The notes under the pieces: model-generated
What the model was told of the DNA's origin: nothing
Database searches by the model: none
What the model saw: the letters and a program-made list of their open reading frames with translations, nothing else
Part shown: positions 1-11,175 of the stretch, piece after piece
How the letters are laid out: every line of letters begins with the position of its first letter
Position numbering within the stretch: the first letter of the stretch is position 1
Assembly: GCA_950097015.1 (NCBI GenBank)
Contig: CATNEN010000015.1
Location: forward strand, 1,719,501-1,783,500
Direction: 5' to 3'
Length of the DNA stretch: 64,000 nucleotides
Source of the DNA: Macrostomum hystrix
Taxonomy: Eukaryota; Platyhelminthes; Macrostomidae
Position numbers and translations under genes: made by a program

Positions 1-2393
1 CTACTGTTTTTCCTACCCTATTCACTTCTATCTAGTGTTTTTCCTACCCTATCCACTCCTATCTACTGTTTTTCCTACCCTATTCACTTCTATCTACTGT
101 TTTTCCTACCCTATTCACTTCTATCTACTGTTTTTCCTACCCTATTCACTTCTATCTACTGTTTTTCCTACCCTATCCACTTCTATCTACTGTTTTTCCT
201 ACCCTATCCACTCCTATCTACTGTTTTTCCTACCCTATTCACTTCTATCTACTGTTTTTCCTACCCTATCCACTCCTATCTAGTGTTTTTCCTACCCTAT
301 CCACTCCTATCTACTGTTTTTCCTACCCTATCCACTTCTATCTACTGTTTTTCCTACCCTATCCACTTCTATCTACTGTTTTTCCTACCCTATCCACTCC
401 TATCTACTGTTTATCCTACCCTATTTACTTCTATCTACTGTTTTTCCTACCCTATTCACTTCTATCTAGTGTTTTTCCTACCCTATCCGCTCCTATCTAC
501 TGTTTATCCTACCCTATTCACTTCTATCTACTGTTTATCCTACCCTATCCACTTCTATCTAGTGTTTTTCCTACCCTATCCACTCCTATCTTCTGTTTAT
601 CCTACCCTATCCACTTCTATCTAGTGTTTTTCCTACCCTATTCACTTCTATCTACTGTTTTTCCTACCCTATCCACTTCTATCTACTGTTTTTCCTACCC
701 TATTCACTTCTATCTAGTGTTTATCCTACCCTATCCACTCCTATCTACTGTTTTTCCTACCCTATTCACTTCTATCTAGTGTTTTTCCTACCCTATCCAC
801 TCCTATCTACTGTTTATCCTACCCTATTCACTTCTATCTACTGTTTATCCTACCCTATCCACTTCTATCTAGTGTTTTTCCTACCCTATCCACTCCTATC
901 TTCTGTTTATCCTACCCTATCCACTTCTATCTAGTGTTTTTCCTACCCTATTCACTTCTATCTACTGTTTTTCCTACCCTATCCACTTCTATCTACTGTT
1001 TTTCCTACCCTATCCACTCCTATCTACTGTTTATCCTACCCTATTTACTTCTATCTACTGTTTTTCCTACCCTATTCACTTCTATCTAGTGTTTATCCTA
1101 CCCTATCCACTTCTATCTAGTGTTTTTCCTACCCTATTCACTTCTATCTACTGTTTTTCCTACCCTATCCACTTCTATCTACTGTTTTTCCTACCCTATC
1201 CACTCCTATCTACTGTTTATCCTACCCTATTTACTTCTATCTACTGTTTTTCCTACCCTATTCACTTCTATCTAGTGTTTTTCCTACCCTATTCACTTCT
1301 ATCTACTGTTTTTCCTACCCTATTCACTTCTATCTACTGTTTTTCCTACCCTATTCACTTCTATCTAGTGTTTATCCTACCCTATCCACTTCTATCTAGT
1401 GTTTTTCTTACCCTATTCACTTCTATCTACTGTTTTTCCTACCCTATCCACTTCTATCTACTGTTTTTCCTACCCTATCCACTCCTATCTACTGTTTATC
1501 CTACCCTATTTACTTCTATCTACTGTTTTTCCTACCCTATTCACTTCTATCTAGTGTTTTTCCTACCCTATCCACTCCTATCTACTGTTTATCCTACCCT
1601 ATTCACTTCTATCTACTGTTTTTCCTACCCTATCCACTTCTATCTACTGTTTTTCCTACCCTATCCACTTCTATCTACTGTTTTTCCTACCCTATCCACT
1701 TCTATCTACTGTTTTTCCTACCCTATCCACTTCTATCTACTGTTTTTCCTACCCTATTCACTTCTATTTACTGTTTATCCTACCCTATTCACTTCTATCT
1801 ACTGTTTTTCCTACCCTATTCACTTCTATCTACTGTTTATCCTACCCTATCCACTTCTATCTACTGTTTTTCCTACCCTATCCACTTCTATCTACTGTTT
1901 ATCCTACCCTATCCACTTCTATCTACTGTTTATCCTACCCTATTCACTTCTATCTACTGTTTTTCCTACCCTATTCACTTCTATCTACTGTTTATCCTAC
2001 CCTATCCACTTCTATCTACTGTTTATCCTACCCTATCCACTTCTATCTACTGTTTTTCCTACCCTATTCACTTCTATCTACTGTTTATCCTACCCTATCC
2101 ACTTCTATCTACTGTTTATCCTACCCTATCCACTCCTATCTACTGTTTATCCTACCCTATCCACTTCTATCTACTGTTTATCCTACCCTATCCACTTCTA
2201 TCTACTGTTTATCCTACCCTATTCACTTCTATCTACTGTTTGTCCTACCCTATCCACTTCTATCTACTGTTTATCCTACCCTATCCACTTCTATCTACTG
2301 TTTTTCCTACCCTATCCACTTCTATCTACTGTTTATCCTACCCTATTTACTTCTATTTACTGTTTATCTTACCCTATCCACCTCTATCGACTG
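1..2393. repeat. 31-bp minisatellite array, truncated by window start
   Basis: About 77 head-to-tail copies of a 31-bp pyrimidine-rich unit built on CTACTGTTTTTCCTACCCTA plus TTCACTTCTAT, with point variants (CTAG for CTAC, TTTAT for TTTTT, TCC for TTC) and essentially no length change. Variants recur in the same order at multiples of the unit (for example the block from about 467 recurs at about 777, 310 bp or ten units later), so blocks of units were duplicated. 31 is not a multiple of three, so the long open frames here (one runs to 2729) are chance. It begins before base 1. Confidence 0.95.
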
Positions 2394-3257
2394 TCCCTGC
2401 TTCCTAATCTATTTCTGTCCACAGCGCTACATTCTGAATCTATTTTCTGCCTCCTCGTGAAAGAGAAGCCGCGATTTCTCGTCTTATTCGTTGCTTGCTA
2501 CACTTGCAGGATAATTTGTTCAGAATCTTCTTTGACGCATCGCCTTTTTTGGAAGCAAAGACAAATAGCTACTAGAGAAATTTTAGTCGATTTATTAAAT
2601 AGGATCTGGGATGTAAATGGATCGGAGTCTGGACTCGTAGCTGATGGAGAAGCGGTGTCCAGAGTCTGCCAATTCCGTCTGTTCCTAAGCCCCAGAGTAG
2701 ACTCAGTTTTGAGACTAAAATCCTTTTGATTCTTTTTCTACGCTTTGCTTATTTTCGGCCGAGATCGATGACTGCACTCATCCGATTGCGACGAGTACTC
2801 ACATTGCCCCATCATAATGAGATTATCTGTGAGAAATAGTGCCCGCAGTTTTTATTTATTTATTTCTAACGTTCTTGGAAAAAATTCCATAGTCAAATTC
2901 TGCTACCCATTCCAGCCTTTTCGTCCTTTGCCCACAGGGCACTTGGTTCCAGGCTTTTCCCAGATATTCCTAGAATCAGAGAAGCAGATTCACTCACTTC
3001 CTCCCGCAGAAGATTTCATTTTCTAGTCTGCTGCCTGGCGGGATTTCGGGTTTTTGCCCCAGGTTGGCTTCAGATTATCAATAGTGCGGACCGATTAGCT
3101 TAGACTCGCAGCTACTCACCAAGTACAGTCGCTCTTTAAACTTTTCCTAAAAACAACTTTTAGAATAGAAAGTTTTAATTATTTAGAGAATCAAAGTGCA
3201 AACTTGTGGCTTCTTTCTTGTAGTGGATTTGTCTTCTGAAGGCCATTCACCTTTTAT
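2394..3257. other. unique sequence, no gene seen
   Basis: Single-copy AT-rich sequence between two arrays. No supported exon, RNA gene or known element was seen. Confidence 0.5.
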
Positions 3258-3825
3258 CCACCTTATCTGCTTCTATCCATCCGTTTATCCTTCCTTATCT
3301 GATTCTATCCATCCGTGTATCCTTCCCTATCTGATTCTATCCATCCGTGTATCCTTCCTTATCTGCCTCTATCCATCCGTTTATCCTTCCCTATCTGCTT
3401 CTATCCATCCGTTTATCCTTCCCTATCTGCTTCTATCCATCCGTTTATCCTTCCCTATCTGCTGCTATCCATCCGTTTATCCTTCCCTATCTGCTTCTAT
3501 CCATCCGTTTATCCTTCCCTATCTGCTTCTATCCATCCGTTTATCCTAATTCCTTATCTGCTTCTATCCATCCGTTGATCCTTCCCTATCTGCTTCTATC
3601 CATCCGTTTATCCTTCCTTATCTGCTTCTATCCATCCGTTTATTCTTCCTTATCTGCTTCTATCCATCCGTTTATCCTTCCCTATCTGCTTCTATCCATC
3701 CTTTTATCCTTCCTTATCTGCTTCTATCCATCCGTTTGTCCTTCCTTATCTGCTTCTATCCATCCGTTTATCCTTCCTTATCTGCTTCTATCCATCCGTT
3801 TGTCCTTCCCTATCTGCTTCTACGC
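3258..3825. repeat. 32-bp minisatellite array
   Basis: About 17-18 copies of a 32-bp unit with core TTCTATCCATCCGTTTATCC followed by TTCCCTATCTGC. Variants are mostly C/T changes, plus one copy near 3546 with an insertion. Like the first array it is pyrimidine-rich on the plus strand, but the unit is different. Reading frames inside it are repeat artefacts. Confidence 0.93.
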
Positions 3826-4148
3826 TCGTACACCACCTATACCACGTCTATCCGTCTATATCTACTTCTATCCATCGTCTACCCTTCTATCTATTCTAGC
3901 GTCTATGTATAAAATCAATCCAACTGCTCATTTATTCCAAAGTGATTTAGAAATAGTCTACTTTAGATTCCTGTTCGCTGCTTTCTTTTTAAACTCATTT
4001 GGACCGCTCTTGTCTTAGCCTAATTAAGTTTCTGAAAGATCTTGATGGTTAGGTGGGGAACATTTTTTGTCATAGTTACTCTGAGAGTTTACCTTTAGCA
4101 AAGTTGAAATTGTCTCATGTTCCAGCACCCGCCCGCTAATTTTCGTTG

Positions 4149-7100
4149 ATGTCTTTGGCCAGCATTGGTCCCGGCCGCTTCTTGGCCGCCTCGGCCGCTG
4201 GAACAGCATCCGCTCGTGCGGCCTGCGCCTGTCTCAACGTTGACCTCCTGCTGAACACCTCAGCTGGACTCGATGGAGACGACAGGCACCGGCTGATGAT
4301 CGCTGAGCTCAATGCTGCAGGTAACGATGCCAGTCATGGGGTGTTCAGGTATTGTGTACATGCTTGGTTAACCTGTGTAAATGCTTGGTTAACCTGTGTA
4401 AATGCTTGGTTAACCTGTGTACATGCTTGGTTAACCTGTGTACATGCTTGGTGTACCTGTGTACATGCTCGGTTAACCTGTGTACATGCTTGGTTAACCG
4501 GTGTACATGCTTAGTGTACCTGTGTACATGCTTGGTGTACCTTTGTACATGCTTGGTGTACCTGTGTACATTCTTGGTTAACCTGTGTACATACTTGGTG
4601 TACCTGTGTACATGCTTGGTGTACCTGTGTACATGCTTGGTGTACCTGTGTACATGCTTGGTGTACCTGTGTACATGCTTGGTGTACCTGTGTACTATGC
4701 TTGTTGTACCTGTGTGCATATTCTACACAATTCTACAGCTGCTAACTGATTTAAAATGCACTTAAAACTTAGTTTTTTAAAAGATAATTTTCTGCTTGCC
4801 TGACATCTTCCTGGGCATATGTGAGGCGTGAATAACTTCAAAAGGTTTGGCCAAAATTTCATAGCCGGGTCCTAGGTTACTCTTTGATTCATCTGTGGTC
4901 TTTATTTTTTGTGAAGCGTTCTACCTTTCAACATTTGCACCTGACTCGCGTTGTCTTAATAATCAGAACCTCTCGCGTTTTCCTTATTTTTCTTTTCTCT
5001 TGTCAGAGCGAGAGATTTTGATTTTCAAAGTAGCTTTTTTAAGAATGAATCCTTTTGACCAGTGTGTTCATGTGGGATGGTTGCTATACAGTTGTCTGGG
5101 GTGCTTCCATATCCTTTGAAGTCTTCTTCTTTGACTGGTTGTCACTGATTCCATTTTGAGTTTTCACTTTTGCACAGATTAGTTTCACCTCTTTCCGATC
5201 CAAGTTGCTTTTCCAACTCCTCTATATTGCTTGTCATAAACTATTTTTTTCACCTAATTTACTATTATCCTTAGCTCTCTCACTTCTCATATTACTAATC
5301 TCTTTGTCTCTCCTGGCTCATATCTCTTCTCTCCTGTCTCCTATCTCTTCTCTCCTGTCTCATATCTCTTCTCTCCTGTCTCCTATCTCTTCTCTCCTGT
5401 CTCCTATCTCTTCTCTCCTGTCTCCTATCTCTTCTCTCCTGTCTCCTATCTCTTCTCTCCTGTCTCCTATCTCTTCTCTCCTGTCTCCTATCTCTTCTCT
5501 CCTGTCTCCTATCTCTTCTCTCCTGTCTCCTATCTCTTCTCTCCTGTTTCCTATCTCTTCTCTCCTGTCTTATATCCCTTCTCTCCTGTCTCATAATCTC
5601 TTCGTATCTCTTCTCATTTCTCATATCGCACATCTTTCTACTCATAACTCATCCTACTATCTCTCACTAATATATCTTTTATCCCTGTATCTCTTTGGTT
5701 CCAACCTATTAAAAAAATAGCTTTCAGAGTCCAATAATAATGCCTCACTTCTGTCCACAATGTCCACATCATTGGGTCGCTGAGTTTCATGTTTCCAGCA
5801 GTTGAGTTTCAGCTTTAATTCGTGCTCTAAAAACATTTTTATTGTGACAAGTTAGAATTTGTAGTAATTTTCATTTGAGCTCTGCTGACTGACTCCCATC
5901 CATCCCAGACTGCTCAAACTGAATCATTTTGGCATCAAATTTGACCTCGTATGAGAACAGCCTGTGCGTGCTGTCTGTCTGCAGTGATTGATGCTGTCAA
6001 TACTGTGTAGCTTACAGTGAGCTCACAGTTCTCATATCACTGAGTAATCTTAAAAATATAATAGACTGCTTCAGTGATGTTGCCTAGTTAAAGTACAACA
6101 GCTCTGCATCGCGTGTTTTTGTGAATGTAAAAAACATTTTTTTACAATCTCTGTGAAACAAAATTGAAAAAACTCTGCGGAAACTTGAAGGATTTGAGGC
6201 TGCAGTAGCTTCAGCTGACTGACGGATGTGAGGCTGCAGTAGCTTCAGCTGACTGACGGATGTGAGGCTGCAGTAGCTTCAGCTGACTGAAGGATGTGAG
6301 GCTGCAGTAGCTTCAGCTGACTGACGGATGTGAGGCTGCAGTAGCTTCAGCTGACTGACGGATGTGAGGCTGCAGTAGCTTCAGCTGACTGACGGATGTG
6401 AGGCTGCAGTAGCTTCAGCTGACTGAAGGATATGGGGCTGCAGTAGCTTCAGCTGACTGAAGGATGTGAGGCTGCAGTAGCTTCAGCTGACTGAAGGATA
6501 TGGGGCTGCAGTAGCTTCAGCTGACTGAAGGATGTGTGGGGCTGCAGTAGCTTCAGCTGACTGAAGGATATGGGGCTGCAGTAGCTTCAGCTGACTGAAG
6601 GATGTGTGAGGCTGCAGTAGCTTCAGCTGACTGAAGGATATGGGGCTGCAGTAGCTTCAGCTGACTGAAGGATATGGGGCTGCAGTAGCTTCAGCTGACT
6701 GAAGGATGTGAGGCTGCAGTAGCTTCAGCTGACTGAAGGATATGGGGCTGCAGTAGCTTCAGCTGACTGAAGGATATGGGGCTGCAGTAGCTTCAGCTGA
6801 CTGAAGGATATGGGGCTGCAGTAGCTTCAGCTGACTGAAGGATATGGGGCTGCAGTAGCTTCAGCTGACTGAAGGATATGGGGCTGCAGTAGCTTCAGCT
6901 GACTGAAGGATATGGGGCTGCAGTAGCTTCAGCTGACTGAAGGATTTGAGGCTGCAGTAGCTTCAGCTGACTGACGGATGTGAGGCTGCAGTAGCTTCAG
7001 CTGACTGACGGATGTGAGGCTGCAGTAGCTTCAGCTGACTGACGGATTTGAGGCTGCAGTAGCTTCAGCTGACTGACGGATGTGAGGCTGCAGTAGCTTC

Positions 7101-8443
7101 AGCTGACTGAAGGATGTGAGGCTGCAGTAGCTTCAGCTGACTGACGGATGTGAGGCTGCAGTAGCTTCAGCTGACTGACGGATGTGAGGCTGCAGTAGCT
7201 TCAGCTGACTGACGGATGTGAGGCTGCAGTAGCTTCAGCTGACTGAAGGATATGGGGCTGCAGTAGCTTCAGCTGACTGAAGGATGTGAGGCTGCAGTAG
7301 CTTCAGCTGACTGAAGGATATGGGGCTGCAGTAGCTTCAGCTGACTGAAGGATGTGTGGGGCTGCAGTAGCTTCAGCTGACTGAAGGATATGGGGCTGCA
7401 GTAGCTTCAGCTGACTGAAGGATGTGTGAGGCTGCAGTAGCTTCAGCTGACTGAAGGATATGGGGCTGCAGTAGCTTCAGCTGACTGAAGGATATGGGGC
7501 TGCAGTAGCTTCAGCTGACTGAAGGATGTGAGGCTGCAGTAGCTTCAGCTGACTGAAGGATATGGGGCTGCAGTAGCTTCAGCTGACTGAAGGATATGGG
7601 GCTGCAGTAGCTTCAGCTGACTGAAGGATATGGGGCTGCAGTAGCTTCAGCTGACTGAAGGATATGGGGCTGCAGTAGCTTCAGCTGACTGAAGGATATG
7701 GGGCTGCAGTAGCTTCAGCTGACTGAAGGATGTGTGGGGCTGCAGTAGCTTCAGCTGACTGAAGGATATGGGGCTGCAGTAGCTTCAGCTGACTGAAGGA
7801 TGTGTGAGGCTGCAGTAGCTTCAGCTGACTGAAGGATGTGTGGGGCTGCAGTAGCTTCAGCTGACTGAAGGATGTGTGGGGCTGCAGTAGCTTCAGCTGA
7901 CTGAAGGATGTGTGGGGCTGCAGTAGCTTCAGCTGACTGAAGGATGTGTGGGGCTGCAGTAGCTTCAGCTGACTGAAGGATGTGTGGGGCTGCAGTAGCT
8001 GCAGTTTTCAATGCTAGTCTAAGTATGCTAATATGCTAAACAAGCAATCGTTTGTCTCATTCACCGCAGACGCAAGTATTGTGACAGCCAAGCCTTATCT
8101 ACCTGTGCTAATCAACTTACCCGGCGGTCACACCTGGCTAGCAAATTCAATTGATCAGGACTGGAACAGCGCCCTGATCAGGCCGTCAGGTGCATCTTCA
8201 GCTCATGATTGCATCGAATCAGCAGCTCAGGTTGAAGCTGTGAGCAGCGCGAATGCTCCATCGTCAGTGGCCTACTCGGACCTGACCGAGTCCTTACCAG
8301 CAACAGCCGGCGACTCGCTGAAGGTTTTCGCTTGCAGACTGTGCCACACTCGCTGTTTTCTGTACAGAGCCATGGATCGAGAAGCGCTGAAAGGATCTGG
8401 GAACCAGGAACAGTTGCCTGCGCTGCTCCTAGGAGACGCATTG
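4149..8443 (+). CDS. unknown protein, two exons recognised, 3' end not found
   Basis: Exon 4149-4320 (ATG at 4149, 57 codons plus one base; donor GCAG|GTAACG) joins exon 8070-8443 (acceptor TTCACCGCAG, 124 further codons plus two bases; donor TTG|GTGAGC). The phases fit: one base left from exon 1 completes the first codon of exon 2. Both exons are clearly more GC-rich than their surroundings. The first is Ala/Leu-rich (GPGRFLAASAAGTASARAAC); the second carries a small Cys cluster (CRLCHTRC) and no obvious membrane segment or signal peptide. I do not recognise the family. An acceptor AG at 4161-4162 leaves open that 4163 is an internal exon start rather than 4149 being the true start. Downstream exons were not found before 11.2 kb. 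The intron holds three arrays (4349-4715, 5312-5605, 6186-8003). Confidence 0.5.
4349..4715. repeat. 21-bp minisatellite array in an intron
   Basis: About 17 copies of a 21-bp unit, TGTGTACATGCTTGGTTAAC plus C, alternating with TTGGTGTACC forms. It starts only about 28 bp inside the intron that follows the exon ending at 4320. It is open in frames on both strands because the unit is a multiple of three. Confidence 0.93.
4716..5311. other. intron sequence, nothing recognised
   Basis: Single-copy, AT-rich sequence between two arrays, inside the intron 4321-8069. No exon-like segment with both splice sites was seen. Confidence 0.5.
5312..5605. repeat. 21-bp polypyrimidine minisatellite
   Basis: About 14 copies of TCTCTTCTCTCCTGTCTCCT plus A (21 bp). 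The plus strand is almost pure C/T, so it is a candidate for triplex/H-DNA formation. The complementary strand reads as an Arg/Glu/Gln repeat, which is an artefact. The array lies inside the intron 4321-8069. Confidence 0.92.
5606..6185. other. intron sequence, nothing recognised
   Basis: Single-copy sequence within the same intron. No conserved element, exon or RNA gene was seen. Confidence 0.5.
6186..8003. repeat. 34/36-bp minisatellite array with hairpin core
   Basis: About 53 copies of a unit containing GCTGCAGTAGCTTCAGCTGA followed by CTGAAGGATATGGG (34 bp; 36 bp when GATGTGTGG is used). Each unit with CTGAAG can fold into CTTCAG-CTGA-CTGAAG, a 6-bp stem with a 4-nt loop. The order of unit variants from about 6190 recurs from about 7045, so roughly 0.85 kb was duplicated inside the array. 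The array ends about 66 bp before the exon starting at 8070. Confidence 0.95.
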
Positions 8444-8517
8444 GTGAGCACTTATTGCTTCAGGTCTTCTCAATGCTTTATTGGCCTTGTGCTGTTGGCA
8501 AGGAGACTGAATTTTTA

Positions 8518-9206
8518 GATAGGGCAGCTTCAGCAGACTGAAGTTCAGAGATGGGGCAGCTTCAGCAGACTGGAGTTCAGAGATAGGGCAGCTTCAGCAG
8601 ACTGGAGTTCAGAGATAGGGCAGCTTCAGCAGACTGAATTTTTAGATAGGGCAGCTTCAGCAGACTGAATTTTTAGATAGGGCAGCTTCAGCAGACTGAA
8701 GTTCAGAGATGGGGCAGCTTCAGCAGACTGGAGTTCAGAGATGGGGCAGCTTCAGCAGACTGAAGTTCAGAGATGGGGCAGCTTCAGCAGACTGGAGTTC
8801 AGAGATGGGGCAGCTTCAGCAGACTAAAGTTCAGAGATGGGGCAGCTTCAGCAGACTGGAGTTCAGAGATGGGGCAGCTTCAGCAGACTAAAGTTCAGAG
8901 ATGGGGCAGCTTCAGCAGACTGAAGTTCAGAGATGGGGCAGCTTCAGCAGACTGAAGTTCAGAGATGGGGCAGCTTCAGCAGACTGAAGTTCAGAGATGG
9001 GTCAGCTTCAGCAGACTGAAGTTCAGAGATGGGGCAGCTTCAGCAGACTGAAGTTCAGAGATGGGGCAGCTTCAGCAGACTGAAGTTCAGAGATGGGGCA
9101 GCTTTAGCAGACTGAAGTTCAGAGATGGGGCAGCTTCAGCAGACTGAAGTTCAGAGATGGGGCAGCTTCAGCAGACTGAAGTTCAGAGATGGGGCAGCTT
9201 CAGCAG
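8518..9206. repeat. 32-bp minisatellite related to the 6.2-8.0 kb array
   Basis: About 21 copies of GGGGCAGCTTCAGCAGACTG followed by AAGTTCAGAGAT (32 bp). It shares the GGGGC...CTTCAG-NNNN-CTGAAG core of the 34-bp array on the other side of exon 8070-8443, with loop CAGA in place of CTGA. It begins about 75 bp after the donor at 8444. Confidence 0.94.
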
Positions 9207-9514
9207 GGAACTTAGCAGTGGGATGTCTGCCAGGTCAATGAATTTCATATCCCTGATATGAGTAAAACTGCTCGCATTGAATCAGGCAGTTTATTTCTTG
9301 AGCCTGCTTTTACTATGGGATTATAATATCTGCCCACTATGCTAATATCGCTGTGATTGTCTCTTGTGGGTGCCGTGCAGCGTGGTCGAAGCCCGAATGT
9401 TTTGTGTGCAATAAAATGTGTGTACTGTAGTACTTCATAGTCCTGGATGCAGTGAAATCTGTACAATTCAGTGCCTCTGCTTGACTCTTAGAAGACATTA
9501 AATCGACCTGTTGC

Positions 9515-11175
9515 CTGTCTACTCTTTCTATCCTACTGTCTACTCTACCTATCCTGTTGTCTACTCTTCCTATCCTACTGTCTACTCTTCCTATCCTACT
9601 GTCTACTCTTCCTATCCTCATGTCTACTCTTCCTATCCTACTGTCTACTCTTCCTATCCTACTGTCTACTCTTCCTATCCTACTGTCTACTCTTCCTATC
9701 CTACTGTCTACTCTTCCTATCCTACTGTCTACTCTTCCTATCCTCATGTCTACTCTTCCTATCCTACTGTCTACTCTTCCTATCCTACTGTCTACTCTTC
9801 CTATCCTACTGTCTACTCTTCGTATCCTACTGTCTACTCTTCCTATCCTACTGTCTACTCTTCGTATCCTACTGTCTACTCTTCCTATCCTACTGTCTAC
9901 TCTTCGTATCCTACTGTCTATTCTTCCTATCCTACTGTCTACTCTTCCTATCCTACTGTCTACTCTTCCTATCCTACTGTCTACTCTTCCTATCCTACTG
10001 TCTACTCTTCCTATCCTACTGTCTACTCTTCCTATCCTACTGTCTACTCTTCCTATCCTACTGTCTACTCTTCGTATCCTACTGTCTACTCTTCCTATCC
10101 TACTGTCTACTCTTCGTATCCTACTGTCTACTCTTCCTTTCCTACTGTCTACTCTTCCTATCCTACTGTCTACTCTTCCTATCCTACTGTCTACTCTTCC
10201 TATCCTACTGTCTACTCTTCCTATCCTACTGTCTACTCTTCCTATCCTACTGTCTACCCTTCCTATCCTTCTGTCTACTCTTCCTATCCTACTGTCTACT
10301 CTTCCTATCCTACTGTCTACTCTTCCTATCCTACTGTCTACTCTTCCTATCCTAGTGTCTTCTCTTCCTATACTACTGTCTACTCTTCCTATCCTACTGT
10401 CTACTCTTCCTATCCTTCTGTCTACCCTTCCTATCCTACTGTCTACCCTTCCTATCCTTCTGTCTACTCTTCCTATCCTACTGTCTACTCTTCCTATCCT
10501 ACTGTCTACTCTTCCTATCCTACTGTCTACTCTTCCTATCCTACTGTCTACTCTTCCTATCCTACTGTCTACTCTTCCTATCCTACTGTCTACTCTTCCT
10601 ATCCTACTTTCTACTCTTCCTATACTACTGTCTACTCTTCCTATCCTACTGTCTACTCTTCGTATCCTTCTGTCTACTCTTCCTTTCCTACTGTCTACTC
10701 TTCCTATCCTACTGTCTACTCTTCGTATCCTTCTGTCTACTCTTCCTTTCCTACTGTCTACTCTTCCTATCCTACTGTCTACTCTTCCTATCCTACTGTC
10801 TACTCTTCCTATCCTACTGTCTACTCTTCCTATCCTACTGTCTACTCTTCCTATCCTACTGTCTACTCTTCCTATCCTACTGTCTACTCTTCCTTTCCTA
10901 CTGTCTACTCTTCCTTTCCTACTGTCTACTCTTCCTTTCCTACTGTCTACTCTTCCTTTCCTACTGTCTACTCTTCCTTTCCTACTGTCTACTCTTCCTT
11001 TCCTACTGTCTACTCTTCCTTTCCTACTGTCTACTCTTCGTATCCTTCTGTCTACTCTTCCTTTCCTACTGTCTACTCTTCCTATCCTACTGTCTACTCT
11101 TCCTATCCTACTGTCTACTCTTCGTATCCTTCTGTCTACTCTTCCTTTCCTACTGTCTACTCTTCCTTTCCTATG
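9515..11175. repeat. 21-bp minisatellite, about 79 copies
   Basis: Unit TATCCTACTGTCTACTCTTC plus C, kept at 21 bp through about 1.65 kb without an indel. Variants are point changes (CGTATCC, CCTTTCC, CTTCTGTC, CTCATGTC). Two plus-strand frames stay open for more than 500 codons (YPTVYSS and LPILLST repeats). There is no ATG-plus-signal-peptide start, no exon context and no sign that one frame is favoured, so I annotate it as a repeat and not as a gene. Confidence 0.93.

Noticed and set aside
1089..2729. 546-codon frame over the first array
   Set aside because: The 31-bp unit cycles through three frames; the frame simply runs from repeat into unique DNA.
6186..9206. CRISPR-like regular repeats
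   Set aside because: Units are contiguous with no unique spacers; this is animal DNA with minisatellites.
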